A DNA stretch of 64,000 nt from an uncultured Pseudomonadales bacterium (GTDB lineage: Bacteria > Pseudomonadota > Gammaproteobacteria > Pseudomonadales > Cellvibrionaceae). The translations under genes and the position numbers were made by a program. The DNA lies in NCBI GenBank assembly GCA_947489425.1, contig CANLDL010000005.1, positions 216,361-280,360 of the forward strand. The letters are read 5' to 3'. Shown one piece after another: positions 8,908 to 18,500 of this stretch. Under the pieces are notes generated by a model that was not told the origin of the DNA, ran no database searches, and saw only the letters and a list, made by a program, of their open reading frames with translations. Positions within the stretch are counted from its first letter, which is position 1. Each line of letters begins with the position of its first letter.

Positions 8908-10920
8908 TTAGTCATTTACCCATTCAAAACTGAGTTTTTTCTTCTCCATATCAACAGCGACGAGCTTTATATTGACATTCTGGTCAAGATTTAATGGCTT
9001 TTCGTTCCAGGTCAGTTCCATACGCTGGTTATTAAAGGATACTTTATCGAACTGAGCTTCTGGGTTCGATTTGTCCTCTTTTCTAGCAGCGATGAAGCCC
9101 TCTATACCGGTATTGTGCAAACGTACACCCACACCTTGATTAGTGAGTAGTGCAATATATCCGCTAAATATCTCGCCTATTTTGTTTTGCATATAATCGG
9201 CAATTAGCCACTGCTCTACGAGGCGAGAAGCACTGCGACTGAAGTTAATTGCCTCTTTTAAATGCTCCAGCTGTTTTGGGCGGAGTCGACTGGCCTGTTT
9301 GTTAGCCAGTATCTGATGAATGGCTCTTTGATTATAGAGATCTTGATAACGCCTAATTGGAGAAGTAATGGTAGCGTAGTAGTTAGCACCTAGTGTGAAA
9401 TGTGAGGTTGGTTGCAGCGATAACTCACTTGCTTTTTGAAAACGTTGTTGCTTAGCGAGTAAAGCTTGGTGCTTTTCATCTTCTTGGAGCAGTTTAATGA
9501 CAGCAATATAATCGTTAAGATTATTCATATCGCCGACTGATTCTTCTCCTAGTGCTTCGATTAACAGTTTATTGATGTCTTCTTGTCGTTCATTTTTAAA
9601 GCCAGTCTGAGAGGTGAATAGGCCTACATCATGAGAGGCTAGAAACTGACCAGCACGTTGATTGGTAATGATCATTGCTTCTTCAACAATGCGATGTGCT
9701 ACTGTTCGTTCAAGCTTTTCTATACTTGTTAATTTACCCGCATTATTAAGTATCAGTGCAAAATCATCACGATTGTGAGTGGCAAGCTGATTATTAGTAC
9801 GATAGTCATATAATGCCTTGGTACAGGCTTGTAGCTGCATCAATTGCGCTTTAAAAGGGGTTATGTCTGTTAGGTGTGGCTGTGCGCTAAAGTCTTGCTC
9901 ATTGAGTAGGGCGCTAACCTGCGGATAGCTCAATTTTGCTTTAGATCGAACCAACGCGGATACAAACTCTGCATTTACGGTTTTACCATTTTTATCAATC
10001 GCCAATTTGATGACTAACGCCAATCTGTCTTGATTAGCAATTAATGAATAACGTTCGGTTGATAGTGCCTCTGGTAACATTGACACGGGCTTACCGGGTA
10101 AATAAAGCGTTTGAGCGCGCTTAAAAGCAATGTTGTCCAGTGGGCTATTTGCACGTATTTCACTGCCAGGGTTTGCTATTGCTACCAATAGCGTCCAGCC
10201 ATCGTCTGTTTGCTCAATGGCTAAGGCATCATCCATATCTCGAGTGCCGGCAGAGTCAATAGTGACAAAATCGATATTCGTGAGGTCAATTCTATCTGTA
10301 CTTTTGTTTGTTGAGCCGGCTTCATTGGTAGTGTCTATTCCTATAGCGACACTTTGCAATGCTTGTGCTTCATCGACGATATCTTTAGGAAAGTTTTCGA
10401 ACTGTTGATGTAGCGCAAGGGAAAATTTACGAGCGTTATCAACGTTAACCTCAACACCAATATCACTCATAATACGTGCTTGAGATTTACCTGTTTCAAA
10501 GGGGTGTTGAGTAATTCTAGCTGTCACATAGTGCCCATCTTTTGCGTTGGCACGTAATTTAGGTGGCACAAAGATCCAGCGAGTATGTTGCTGTTGCTCA
10601 ACAATAACAAAATGGCCCTTACCACGAATACAATAGCGACCCGCTAATTGTTTCATTGGCGAGTAAAGTAGCTTTTCTAGTTTTGCCTCATATTGCTCTT
10701 TATTCTCGGTTTTTTTAGTACTAACGAGAACCTCGACCCTGTCTCCATGAAAAACATGATCCATGACTTCTGGCTTTAAAAATGCGTCACGTCCATCGTC
10801 TAGAGTGACAAAGCCATAACGGCCACTTGTGCCGCGAACTGTGCCTTGAGCAGTATCTCTGCTTTCTTTGATTTCTTTTTTGAGGGTACTAAGTTGAGAG
10901 AGGATATCACCGGAGAGCAT
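8908..10920 (-). CDS. rnb: Exoribonuclease II (RNase II/RNR family)
   Basis: A 670-residue 3'-5' exoribonuclease. The order is N-terminal cold-shock/OB domains (about 20-160), the RNB catalytic domain (about 205-540) and a C-terminal S1 domain (about 585-660). The four metal-binding aspartates are present in TIDSAGTRDMDDAL (D222, D228, D230, D231). Length and the DSAGTRDMDD form fit RNase II better than the longer RNase R. The usually conserved IADP following the active-site strand reads IANP here (N250), a substitution at a non-catalytic position. The product degrades mRNA in the cytoplasm. Confidence 0.92.
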   Translation of the reverse strand: MLSGDILSQLSTLKKEIKESRDTAQGTVRGTSGRYGFVTLDDGRDAFLKPEVMDHVFHGDRVEVLVSTKKTENKEQYEAKLEKLLYSPMKQLAGRYCIRGKGHFVIVEQQQHTRWIFVPPKLRANAKDGHYVTARITQHPFETGKSQARIMSDIGVEVNVDNARKFSLALHQQFENFPKDIVDEAQALQSVAIGIDTTNEAGSTNKSTDRIDLTNIDFVTIDSAGTRDMDDALAIEQTDDGWTLLVAIANPGSEIRANSPLDNIAFKRAQTLYLPGKPVSMLPEALSTERYSLIANQDRLALVIKLAIDKNGKTVNAEFVSALVRSKAKLSYPQVSALLNEQDFSAQPHLTDITPFKAQLMQLQACTKALYDYRTNNQLATHNRDDFALILNNAGKLTSIEKLERTVAHRIVEEAMIITNQRAGQFLASHDVGLFTSQTGFKNERQEDINKLLIEALGEESVGDMNNLNDYIAVIKLLQEDEKHQALLAKQQRFQKASELSLQPTSHFTLGANYYATITSPIRRYQDLYNQRAIHQILANKQASRLRPKQLEHLKEAINFSRSASRLVEQWLIADYMQNKIGEIFSGYIALLTNQGVGVRLHNTGIEGFIAARKEDKSNPEAQFDKVSFNNQRMELTWNEKPLNLDQNVNIKLVAVDMEKKKLSFEWVND

Positions 10921-11104
10921 ATTCTTATAAAGCCATTAAAAGTTGAAAACAGGGATAATTAGCAAGATTCTTTCAAGCTAATCAAAAGCACAGTCGTTTA
11001 TAGCAAGTGCCAAAGGCTTAGGATAATAACAGAGATAGGCTTATCCCAATACTAAAAACACAGGAATTCACTATCTAATTATTTGTAGTCCCTATAGCAT
11101 TTAC

Positions 11105-11833
11105 TCAGAAGGATAGACTATTTAAAAATTTAGGGACTATTTTTGTTGCTGGGCCGTAGTGCTGCTCTGCAAACCTGGAACCGATTGCAGAAGCTTCAAG
11201 ATTCAGCTCTACAGTATGTGCTCCATATTGCTTAGCCATTTCAAAAAAACCAGCAGCTGGATACACATTGCCTGAGGTGCCAATGGCGATAAATAAATCG
11301 CACTGGCTAAGGGCATGCTCTATTTCACTCATATAAAGTGGCATCTCGCCAAACCAGACAATATGTGGGCGTAGGTTTCCCTTTTTGTTACAGCAGGTGC
11401 AATAGTCCTCTGGAGAGGTATCTTCTGTACATGAAAAGAGTTGGCCAGACTCCTTGCAGCGTATTTTTAATATCTCGCCATGCATAGGTAATACATTATC
11501 TTTACCCATAGCTCGTTGGTGTAGATCATCTATATTTTGGGTGATGAGTGTGAGTTTGCCTTGTTGGCTTTCTACTAGCTCTTTGTTTAGCTCTCCAATT
11601 GCTAAATGGGCTTCGTTGGGTTGTATGCCATTTAATAGATGCCTGCGACGTTCATTATAAAATTTATGGACTAATACTGGGTCGCGAATAAAGGCTTCAG
11701 GTGTTGCTACATCTTCAACGCGATGGTTCTCCCAAAGGCCATCGGCGGCACGAAATGTCTGAATCCCGGATTCTGCGGAAATACCTGCACCAGTAAGTAC
11801 AACAATATTGCGATAAATTGTGGATGATTGCAT
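11105..11833 (-). CDS. cobB: NAD-dependent protein deacylase CobB (sirtuin)
   Basis: A 242-residue class III sirtuin. [14 protein letters not shown] binds [14 protein letters not shown] follows, and the catalytic histidine is H118 in MHGE. Zinc cysteines are C126 and C135 plus C145 with C147/C148. The FYNERRR segment (Y59, R62) supplies the Tyr-x2-Arg pair that lets this class accept succinyl- and malonyl-lysine as well as acetyl-lysine. It removes acyl groups from metabolic enzymes in the cytoplasm. It is a single gene 184 bp upstream of rnb on the same strand. Confidence 0.95.
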   Translation of the reverse strand: MQSSTIYRNIVVLTGAGISAESGIQTFRAADGLWENHRVEDVATPEAFIRDPVLVHKFYNERRRHLLNGIQPNEAHLAIGELNKELVESQQGKLTLITQNIDDLHQRAMGKDNVLPMHGEILKIRCKESGQLFSCTEDTSPEDYCTCCNKKGNLRPHIVWFGEMPLYMSEIEHALSQCDLFIAIGTSGNVYPAAGFFEMAKQYGAHTVELNLEASAIGSRFAEQHYGPATKIVPKFLNSLSF

Positions 11834-11910
11834 AGCGTACGAGTGTTTTTTGGTGAGTGAAATAGCCTAAATTTATAATAGATTAGTGTGATAACTTGCC
11901 AGAATAATAA

Positions 11911-12327
11911 TTACTTTTGGCTAAAAGAGATTGTTTTACTACCCTCCCAAAGGGTCGATACTCCGATCTCTCTAAGTTTATCTAGATCAGATGTAATAGT
12001 TGCAAAGTGGTTGCCTGCCAGAGTGCCGGCTTTAGAGGCAAAGGCGACACACCCATAGGCAATGAGTATCTCCGTTTCACTTTTACCTTTGGGATATAAC
12101 AATATTTGTCCAGGTGCTGGGTAGGAGCTTGCATCCTCATATTCTACCCCAAAATCTGTATCACCAAGTGGTATCCACATACCTTCACCACTCCAGCGTA
12201 CATGCACAACCTGGCTATTAAGAGGAAGGCTTTGGGTGAATAGCTCACAGGTTTTGGGCGATCTTTCTTGCTCTAATTGAGCCGAGAACTGATGGCCATC
12301 GATAACTACGTTTAGTGATCTATCCAT
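11911..12327 (-). CDS. DUF3830 family protein
   Basis: A 138-residue protein matching the DUF3830 pattern: SPKTCELF near the N-terminus, HVRWSGEGMWIPL, SYPAPGQILLYP, ILIAYG and FASKAGTLAGNHFATI. The family is thought to have a cyclophilin-like fold and is often near amidohydrolase or transport genes. Here it lies between nhaA and cobB on the same strand, without an obvious partner. Its biochemical activity is not established. Confidence 0.85.
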   Translation of the reverse strand: MDRSLNVVIDGHQFSAQLEQERSPKTCELFTQSLPLNSQVVHVRWSGEGMWIPLGDTDFGVEYEDASSYPAPGQILLYPKGKSETEILIAYGCVAFASKAGTLAGNHFATITSDLDKLREIGVSTLWEGSKTISFSQK

Positions 12328-12377
12328 GAATATTTAAGCCTAAGGGCTCTCCGGTATCAGTGCTCGTTTAAAAAGGT

Positions 12378-13589
12378 TTATGCTGTTTGTTTCTCAGGGT
12401 TTGGCTTTAAAACCAAGCGTAAACAAATATAGCCTACTAATCCGGATAACAGTGACCCAATAATAATACCCAGCCGCTCATCAAAGGCCACATTACCGGC
12501 ACTCTCAAAGGCGAGGGAGCCTATAAATAAGCTCATAGTAAAGCCAATACCGCAGATTGCAGCTGTGCCATACAGGCTCGGGACAGTCATCCCCTTGGGC
12601 AGCGTGACAAGTTTGAGTTTTAAAAATAGCCAGCAGAGCCCGAAAATACCAATTTGCTTACCAAAAAACAGTCCAAAGGCTATACCTAACGTCACGTTAT
12701 GAAAGACTTGTTCGCTACCCATATTACTAAAATTAATACCTGCATTGGCAAAGGCAAAAATAGGTAAAATAACGAAGGCAACCACTGTGTGTAATCTGTG
12801 TTCCATGATTTTCAACATCGAAACACTAGGGTTTCTCGGCGACTTTATTGGGATAAACATAGCCAATACGACACCTGCGAGTGTCGCGTGCACACCTGAT
12901 TTTAAGGTGGCAATCCACATAATAATACCTACAACAATATAGGGCGCTTTACTGAGTACATCTCGCCTATTAAGGAAGTAAAGTACAGGTATGCAAAGAC
13001 TAACAACAATCAGTGCGGTCAGTGAGATCTTTGAAGTATAAAATATAGCGATAATAATAATTGCGCCAATATCGTCGAATATGGCTAAAGAAGTTAAGAA
13101 TATTTTAATAGAAATAGGGACACGCGAACCTAATAGCGCTAGCACTCCAAGGGCAAAGGCAATGTCAGTTGCCGCCGGAATTGCCCAACCAGCAGTAGCG
13201 ACAGGGTCACCGTAGTTAAAATACATATAGATAAGTGCAGGAGCTATCATGCCGCCAAGTGCGCCAACACCCGGTAATATGATGTTGCGTTTATCTGAAA
13301 GCTCCCCTTCAATTAGCTCACGTTTAAGCTCGAGGCCTACGAGAAAAAAGAAGACCGCCATTAGCCCGTCGTTTATCCAAAGTAACAAAGGTTTCGCTAT
13401 ACCTAATGCACCCACTTGTACAACGACAGGCGTCGACAACAAAAGCTCGTAATAATGATTAAGTGGGGTATTGGCAAAAATAATAGCGAGAAAAGCGGCA
13501 GCAATAAGAGAAATACCCCCAGCCGACTCCAGTTTTAAAAATTTGGTGATAAAACCATCGTTTTTTACATTACTGGTTTGAGTATCCAT
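12378..13589 (-). CDS. nhaA: Na+/H+ antiporter NhaA
   Basis: A 403-residue inner-membrane antiporter with about 12 hydrophobic segments that expels Na+ in exchange for protons, relevant to salt and alkaline tolerance. The essential aspartates are present in ATDIAFALGVL and in the paired FDDIGAI motif. GMIAPALIY and HATLAGV are further family signatures. The 95-bp leader towards the MAPEG gene shows no clear regulatory motif. The gene is complete and of normal length. Confidence 0.97.
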   Translation of the reverse strand: MDTQTSNVKNDGFITKFLKLESAGGISLIAAAFLAIIFANTPLNHYYELLLSTPVVVQVGALGIAKPLLLWINDGLMAVFFFLVGLELKRELIEGELSDKRNIILPGVGALGGMIAPALIYMYFNYGDPVATAGWAIPAATDIAFALGVLALLGSRVPISIKIFLTSLAIFDDIGAIIIIAIFYTSKISLTALIVVSLCIPVLYFLNRRDVLSKAPYIVVGIIMWIATLKSGVHATLAGVVLAMFIPIKSPRNPSVSMLKIMEHRLHTVVAFVILPIFAFANAGINFSNMGSEQVFHNVTLGIAFGLFFGKQIGIFGLCWLFLKLKLVTLPKGMTVPSLYGTAAICGIGFTMSLFIGSLAFESAGNVAFDERLGIIIGSLLSGLVGYICLRLVLKPNPEKQTA

Positions 13590-13684
13590 AAATGTCCTTA
13601 AATTACTTGTCTTCAGTATCTAGTAATAATAGTAGGCGTTCTACCCGTATACTAGTTTGTTATAAGTATAATATAGACCAAATT

Positions 13685-14086
13685 TTACATCTGTTGAACA
13701 AGCAAGTTAATCCATAGAGCTAAAACACACGCAGTAGATAGCCAAAAAGCCAGCATTCTGTGTATGACGTTATTGTAGGTTAAGTGCACAGTTGCTTGAA
13801 TACATCTTGCAATAACAAATAGCCAAGCACAAATAATCGCAAAGCTACTGTCTATATTTAGGCTTATATAAAGGCTACCTACGACATAAAACAGCACTGG
13901 GATCTCAAACATATTGTTAAAACAACGGCTACTTTTCATAACCGATAGAGGAATGTTATCCCCTTGCATAACTTGAAAATATTTAATACTAAGAGATTTA
14001 TTGTTAACACTGCCGACTCTAGATTTAAGGGCTATACAGCCAACGCCAAGAGTTAATAAAACCATGGTAAAAAGAGCATAAAGCAT
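13685..14086 (-). CDS. MAPEG family membrane protein
   Basis: A 133-residue protein with about four hydrophobic segments. The central QVMQGDNIP...SRCFNNMFEIPVLFYV region and the later IYISLNI and RCIQATVHLTYNN blocks match the MAPEG (glutathione/eicosanoid metabolism) fold; the FNNMFEIPVLFY and R-x-Q-x2-VH patterns are the strongest. Bacterial members are often annotated only as membrane-bound glutathione-transferase-like proteins. The substrate is unknown. Confidence 0.88.
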   Translation of the reverse strand: MLYALFTMVLLTLGVGCIALKSRVGSVNNKSLSIKYFQVMQGDNIPLSVMKSSRCFNNMFEIPVLFYVVGSLYISLNIDSSFAIICAWLFVIARCIQATVHLTYNNVIHRMLAFWLSTACVLALWINLLVQQM

Positions 14087-14399
14087 GTTTGTTCCTATAA
14101 TGATTTTTAGTCTGAGGATCTTAATTCATCGGGTATTTTTATGCATTAATAATTATCTTGCTAATTGATATAAGCTAATGGATTAATTAGAAATAGGGTG
14201 TCGGTGAGGTAATTGAGGGTAGTTAGGGTTAATAGTAATAATTTATTGATCGATAATTCACTATTACAGAGCATTTTATCGGTGACCAATACACAGCTAA
14301 GTAGTTTACTGGTCTTGTTGCTGACGTATTTGGCGAGATATTTGCCGAGCCATGTAATAGTGAAATATAGGTTTATAAAAGCAAGGGGCCGTAGGTCGT
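14087..14399. other. Intergenic interval without a supported gene
   Basis: Two overlapping open frames on opposite strands cross this interval (14161-14445 - and 14213-14473 +), but neither has a recognisable domain or ribosome binding site and both look like chance frames in AT-rich DNA. No hairpin terminator, repeat or RNA gene was seen. Confidence 0.5.
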
Positions 14400-14666
14400 T
14401 TACACTAAAGGGTCTACGACAAAACCTGTGCAGTAAAATATACATCCTCCATAAACCATCAATGAAGAAATAGCATCTTTCGATAATTTAAATTGCAGTA
14501 AATTCTGTGTCCCATTTGCTAGACCTTTGGCAACAAAGTTTAGAGAGTCTATAAAATGGTATTGGCTTAGTTTTAAACGGCCATTGTCATTGATAATAAA
14601 GCGAAAATATCCGGATAAAATACAAGCGCTACCCAATAGTAACGATATGAATAGTAGGATGGTCAT
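14400..14666 (-). CDS. Hypothetical small membrane protein
   Basis: An 88-residue frame with a hydrophobic N-terminus (about residues 2-24) and a second hydrophobic stretch near the C-terminus (about 68-86) separated by a polar helix. I do not recognise it. No clear Shine-Dalgarno precedes the ATG, and the region is crossed by other open frames, so it may not be translated. It lies 119 bp downstream of the glutaminyl cyclase gene on the same strand. Confidence 0.35.
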   Translation of the reverse strand: MTILLFISLLLGSACILSGYFRFIINDNGRLKLSQYHFIDSLNFVAKGLANGTQNLLQFKLSKDAISSLMVYGGCIFYCTGFVVDPLV

Positions 14667-14785
14667 AATGTAGTCTATTTTTATTATTTATACTGCCAGT
14701 TTACCATAGACTTATTTAATGTGAATAGTTTGGATGTATAAAATATACCCAAATTAAAGTCATGCAATAAGAGGCTAAAAGTCGA

Positions 14786-15652
14786 TCAATCAACATCGCA
14801 GTGTGTTTTATCTAGGGTGGGTAAATCGATTAAAAAGCGGTGGTTCCATAGCTTACCTGTTACCCAGAGGCCATTTTTATCTTTATCGTAAGCAATGCCA
14901 TTAACCACATTTTTATTATTAGGTTTAACACTTTTTGTTCGCAGGCTACTTAAATCGATACTCTGCACAACACAGCCACTATTGGCATCAATTGCATAAA
15001 TATTATCGTCAAGCCAACGGTTGGCCCAAATAATGCCATTGATGTATTCCAGCTCGTTAATTTTATCTAAGCCTTTAACTTTTATGGTGTGCTCTATTTC
15101 AAAAGTTTCTTTATCTCTAAAATACAGGGTGTTGCTACCATTGCTCATAATGAATGAGCTTTCATTATGAGTCAGTCCCCAGCCTTCGCCGTTATACGAG
15201 AGTTTATTAATAAGCTTTAATGTTTTTTTGTCAAAAACGAATAATGTCTTCTCTTTCCAAGTGAGTAAGAATATTTTATCGTCAACAACGGTTAGGCCTT
15301 CTGCAAAAAACTGAGGAGGTAGCGAGTATCGAATGATTTTATGAGGTTGTTGATATATCAGCGTAGATTGATTATATCGGCCACTACTAATATAAAAATT
15401 GTTGTTATCATCTTGAAATAAACCTTGAGTAAACCAGAGTTTATTGTAAGGTGCTGCTGAAATTACAGTGGGGTTCGTTGGCGTTGGTAGTGATTGGTGT
15501 ATTGCCTTGTTGGCCTTGGTGTTTTCGGAGAGACTTTTAAAAGAAAAATGTGTTTTTGATTGAGTGGTATTGTCTAACGACAACGCTGTATGGCTAAATA
15601 AAAATACAGCACTAACGATCAGGTAGTGAGTAAGCAATAGCCGTTGATGCAT
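14786..15652 (-). CDS. Glutaminyl-peptide cyclotransferase (glutamine cyclotransferase family), exported
   Basis: A 288-residue protein with an N-terminal signal peptide (hydrophobic core about 8-24) and the five-bladed propeller typical of plant/bacterial-type glutaminyl cyclases. Landmarks are FTQGLF, the FAEGLTVV block, LTWKEKTLFVFD, EGWGLTH, INELEYINGIIWANRW and GIAYD near the end. The family turns N-terminal glutamine into pyroglutamate, here in the periplasm. No partner gene is apparent. The gene is complete. Confidence 0.88.
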   Translation of the reverse strand: MHQRLLLTHYLIVSAVFLFSHTALSLDNTTQSKTHFSFKSLSENTKANKAIHQSLPTPTNPTVISAAPYNKLWFTQGLFQDDNNNFYISSGRYNQSTLIYQQPHKIIRYSLPPQFFAEGLTVVDDKIFLLTWKEKTLFVFDKKTLKLINKLSYNGEGWGLTHNESSFIMSNGSNTLYFRDKETFEIEHTIKVKGLDKINELEYINGIIWANRWLDDNIYAIDANSGCVVQSIDLSSLRTKSVKPNNKNVVNGIAYDKDKNGLWVTGKLWNHRFLIDLPTLDKTHCDVD

Positions 15653-15783
15653 CGATAGAAACCTTTAATATTTAAATACTAAGTGAGTGCTCAGTGTATC
15701 AAAGTTTCTATAGAGTTTTTGATTTGATGTAATTTTTTAACTGCCTGCTATGTGGCTCCAGTATTCTTTTAAATACTCGAAGT

Positions 15784-16125
15784 CTAATGTTCAAGCCCAC
15801 CTTCATCATCTAATAAATCTTTTTTATCCTGTTCACGCTTTTTAACAAAGGTAATAGCGTTTTTAACAGCCTTGTTTACCTTTTTGTTGATTTCGTCTAA
15901 CTCAATTGGAGATAGGTAAAAACTCATATCGACATCATGTCGGATATAACGTGGTGGCAGGTGGTTGAGTGCAACACAGGAGACATCGTCCATAAAGTCA
16001 TAGTCTGTGTTAGCCCGTGGTTCGAGTTTGACAATAGCTTCGGCTACAAGCCGCTCATAATAGTTGTGGACAGTGCCGGTATCCTGGGCGGTAAAGGCGA
16101 TATTGCGGCGGCGTGTTAGTAGCAT
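15784..16125 (-). CDS. ComFB-domain protein (late competence development family)
   Basis: A 113-residue cytoplasmic protein. The central pattern HNYYERLVAEAI, then DYDFMDDVSCVALNHLPPRYI, matches the ComFB domain; NYYE and the LNxLPPRY block are its hallmarks. Members in cyanobacteria and some other bacteria have been reported to bind cyclic di-nucleotides such as c-di-GMP, so a second-messenger effector role is possible here; that is inference. It follows mnmC by 114 bp on the same strand. Confidence 0.85.
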   Translation of the reverse strand: MLLTRRRNIAFTAQDTGTVHNYYERLVAEAIVKLEPRANTDYDFMDDVSCVALNHLPPRYIRHDVDMSFYLSPIELDEINKKVNKAVKNAITFVKKREQDKKDLLDDEGGLEH

Positions 16126-16239
16126 GGTTATTACTCTTGATTGATAAACTTCTTAAAGTATAGACCCTATAAGGGGTTTATCTAGGCGACAAGGGACGAT
16201 TTTTATACTTTTACTGCGTATTTACGAATCGATGAATAT

Positions 16240-18453
16240 TTAATGATTTCGACGCATCAGATCGCGAATAATAAAGCGTGCTGGATTGAGTGAATTTGCT
16301 GCTTCTTGCGACATGGGTAGTGGCTGTCCAGCCATAGTACATGCTATTAGCTCGGCAACTAGAGGTGTATAAGCAAGCCCTCTAGATCCGTGGGCTATAT
16401 TGACATACAGGCCTGAAAAATAAGGGCCGGCAGAATGAATAACTGTTTTGGCATTAAAGCTCAGGGCTTGATATGTTTCTTCAAACTCAGAGTGAATCGG
16501 TGCCGGGCCTGCTAGCGGTAAGTAGTCGGGGCTAGTGCACCGAAAACCCACACGACCGCTATGAATACTCTCTCGAAGGCATTTATCACTATCTTCTGAT
16601 AGGCCAGCAATATGTTTTGTGATATTGGCTAAGTTACTATGATGGTCAATATCCCTTAGCTCTTTATCGTTACACTTTAAATTAAAACTCGCCCCTAAAG
16701 CATGGATCTGCTTAGCATCATTATTTATAGCCATTGCAGCAGCAGGAGGGATGTATCCCTCGGCGCAAATGACGGTTTGTAGCTGGTTGATAGGCGCTTG
16801 AGTCTCTAGGTAACTAATTTGCCCCCTTACAGCCTGAGTCGGTAACCAGCGAGTTTGGTCAAATACTTTGGCATCATTTGCATTAGCAATAATGACTTGG
16901 TCAAACGTATGTTCGTAGCTTGTCTCATCACTACTCGTTATCTTGCCAACTAGGCTCCACTTTTTGGAGTTTTTGCATTGGTTTAAGGAGCGAATTACGG
17001 TGTTATTTACGATGCTTATCTGTTCGTGTTCACATAGCCATTGGCACAACAATTGTGGACTTAGCCAGCCAGAGTAGGGTAAATATAATGCACTGGTAGC
17101 AAGTGGTATGTTGGCAATATGGCTTGCCTGTTCTTTATCGACAAGCTGTATGCTTTTTGCTGATGCAAATCGTTTATGAATACCTTGATGGTTTTTTTGT
17201 GCTTTATCGTTATAACTTAGTTGTAAAACACCACAACAATCACCTTGCTTGGTTTGTTGCCAATAATCTTGGTAGAAGCTTTGTGAATAGAGTAGTGCAT
17301 CTAAATTAAAGTTACTTAAGGTTTGAGAGTGAGGTGATAATTTAGCATAGAGCACACCTTGAGGATTACCGGATGCCTCTGCTGCAAGTTTTTCTTGGCG
17401 ATCAATCACGGTGACTTTGAAGCCACGCTTGGCTAATGCATAAGCACTGTGGCAACCCGCAAGGCCACCACCAATGATTGCAACGGTTTGTTGTGGTTGG
17501 AGTGGCTTATAATTATTAATGGCAGCCCAGGGCGTTCCATTTTTTGTGCTACTTGAGCGTCGTGTTTTTTTATCTGTTGTGGTGTTTTTCGATGCGGTTA
17601 TTGAGTTATCTGCATCGCCTTGTTTAGCGTGAAGTGCTTGATGATCTATTTCAAATACACCGTATAGCATTTCGCGTTTGCGACCAAACCCCGGCGCTTT
17701 AGTTATTTTAAAACCTACTTCGGTTAGGCCACGCCTAACATTACCAGCCGCCGTAAATGTTGAAAAACTAGTGCCTTTTTTACTCAATAGGGCGATAGTT
17801 TTATAGAGTGGTGCAGTCCACATATCTGGATTCTTAGCTGGTGCAAAGCCATCCAAAAACCATGCATCTACCCCTTCCCATACAGGTTTAATGGCCGATA
17901 AATTTTGTACACGATTCTCATCTGTTGTAATAGCAGCTTGGTGTAGCAATTCTTTAAAGCCAACTTCTGCATCATTGATGAGTAATAGCAAGCGGGCGTT
18001 GCCAAAGCTTAGTGTTTTATACTGTGGTGTATGCCTGGAGGTAAAATGCATTTCATAGGCGTTTAATAGTTTATCTATCAGTGGTGAAAGGCTGGGCCAT
18101 AATGTCAGCGCGCGTTTTAAATCCTCTGGCGCTAGTGGATATTTCTCTGTACTAATGAATGTGAGTTGAGCATTATTAGGGGCATGCTCTTGCCACATCT
18201 GCCAGCAACTTAAAAAGTTGAGTCCGGTGCCAAAACCTGTCTCACCAATAATAAAAGACGCATTATCTTCTAGGGCTTTGAAGCGTTGTTCGAGTTGATT
18301 ATGTTCTAAAAAAACATAACGGCTTTCTGCCAGGCCATCTTCACGTGAGAAGTATACATCGCCAAATTGTGTTGAGACTGGTTGGCCATCTTTACACCAC
18401 TCGATAGATGTTTGAGATGACGTTTCTTGTTCTTCGATAGGGCCTTTAGTCAT
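16240..18453 (-). CDS. mnmC: Bifunctional tRNA 5-methylaminomethyl-2-thiouridine biosynthesis protein MnmC
   Basis: A 737-residue two-domain enzyme that finishes mnm5s2U34 in tRNA. The N-terminal methyltransferase half (about 1-275) has GETGFGTGLNFL for SAM and WFLDGFAPAKNPDMW. The C-terminal FAD-dependent oxidoreductase half starts at VAIIGGGLAGCHSA and ends with the GSRGLAYTPL segment. The protein is longer than the 668-residue E. coli enzyme; much of the excess is a polar Thr/Ser/Lys-rich linker between the halves (about residues 278-318). It precedes the ComFB gene and follows fldB. Confidence 0.95.
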   Translation of the reverse strand: MTKGPIEEQETSSQTSIEWCKDGQPVSTQFGDVYFSREDGLAESRYVFLEHNQLEQRFKALEDNASFIIGETGFGTGLNFLSCWQMWQEHAPNNAQLTFISTEKYPLAPEDLKRALTLWPSLSPLIDKLLNAYEMHFTSRHTPQYKTLSFGNARLLLLINDAEVGFKELLHQAAITTDENRVQNLSAIKPVWEGVDAWFLDGFAPAKNPDMWTAPLYKTIALLSKKGTSFSTFTAAGNVRRGLTEVGFKITKAPGFGRKREMLYGVFEIDHQALHAKQGDADNSITASKNTTTDKKTRRSSSTKNGTPWAAINNYKPLQPQQTVAIIGGGLAGCHSAYALAKRGFKVTVIDRQEKLAAEASGNPQGVLYAKLSPHSQTLSNFNLDALLYSQSFYQDYWQQTKQGDCCGVLQLSYNDKAQKNHQGIHKRFASAKSIQLVDKEQASHIANIPLATSALYLPYSGWLSPQLLCQWLCEHEQISIVNNTVIRSLNQCKNSKKWSLVGKITSSDETSYEHTFDQVIIANANDAKVFDQTRWLPTQAVRGQISYLETQAPINQLQTVICAEGYIPPAAAMAINNDAKQIHALGASFNLKCNDKELRDIDHHSNLANITKHIAGLSEDSDKCLRESIHSGRVGFRCTSPDYLPLAGPAPIHSEFEETYQALSFNAKTVIHSAGPYFSGLYVNIAHGSRGLAYTPLVAELIACTMAGQPLPMSQEAANSLNPARFIIRDLMRRNH

Positions 18454-18500
18454 AAATCACTGCGTGAATGGAGCTGCCCTTAGAGGGCTTTGGGTGAATG

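Noticed and set aside
14161..14473. Two overlapping open frames on opposite strands (14161-14445 - and 14213-14473 +)
   Set aside because: They overlap each other and the 14400-14666 frame, have no ribosome binding site and no recognisable pattern.
16141..16200. Short ACCC/GGGT hairpin between mnmC and the ComFB gene
   Set aside because: Only 4 bp of stem and no T-run.
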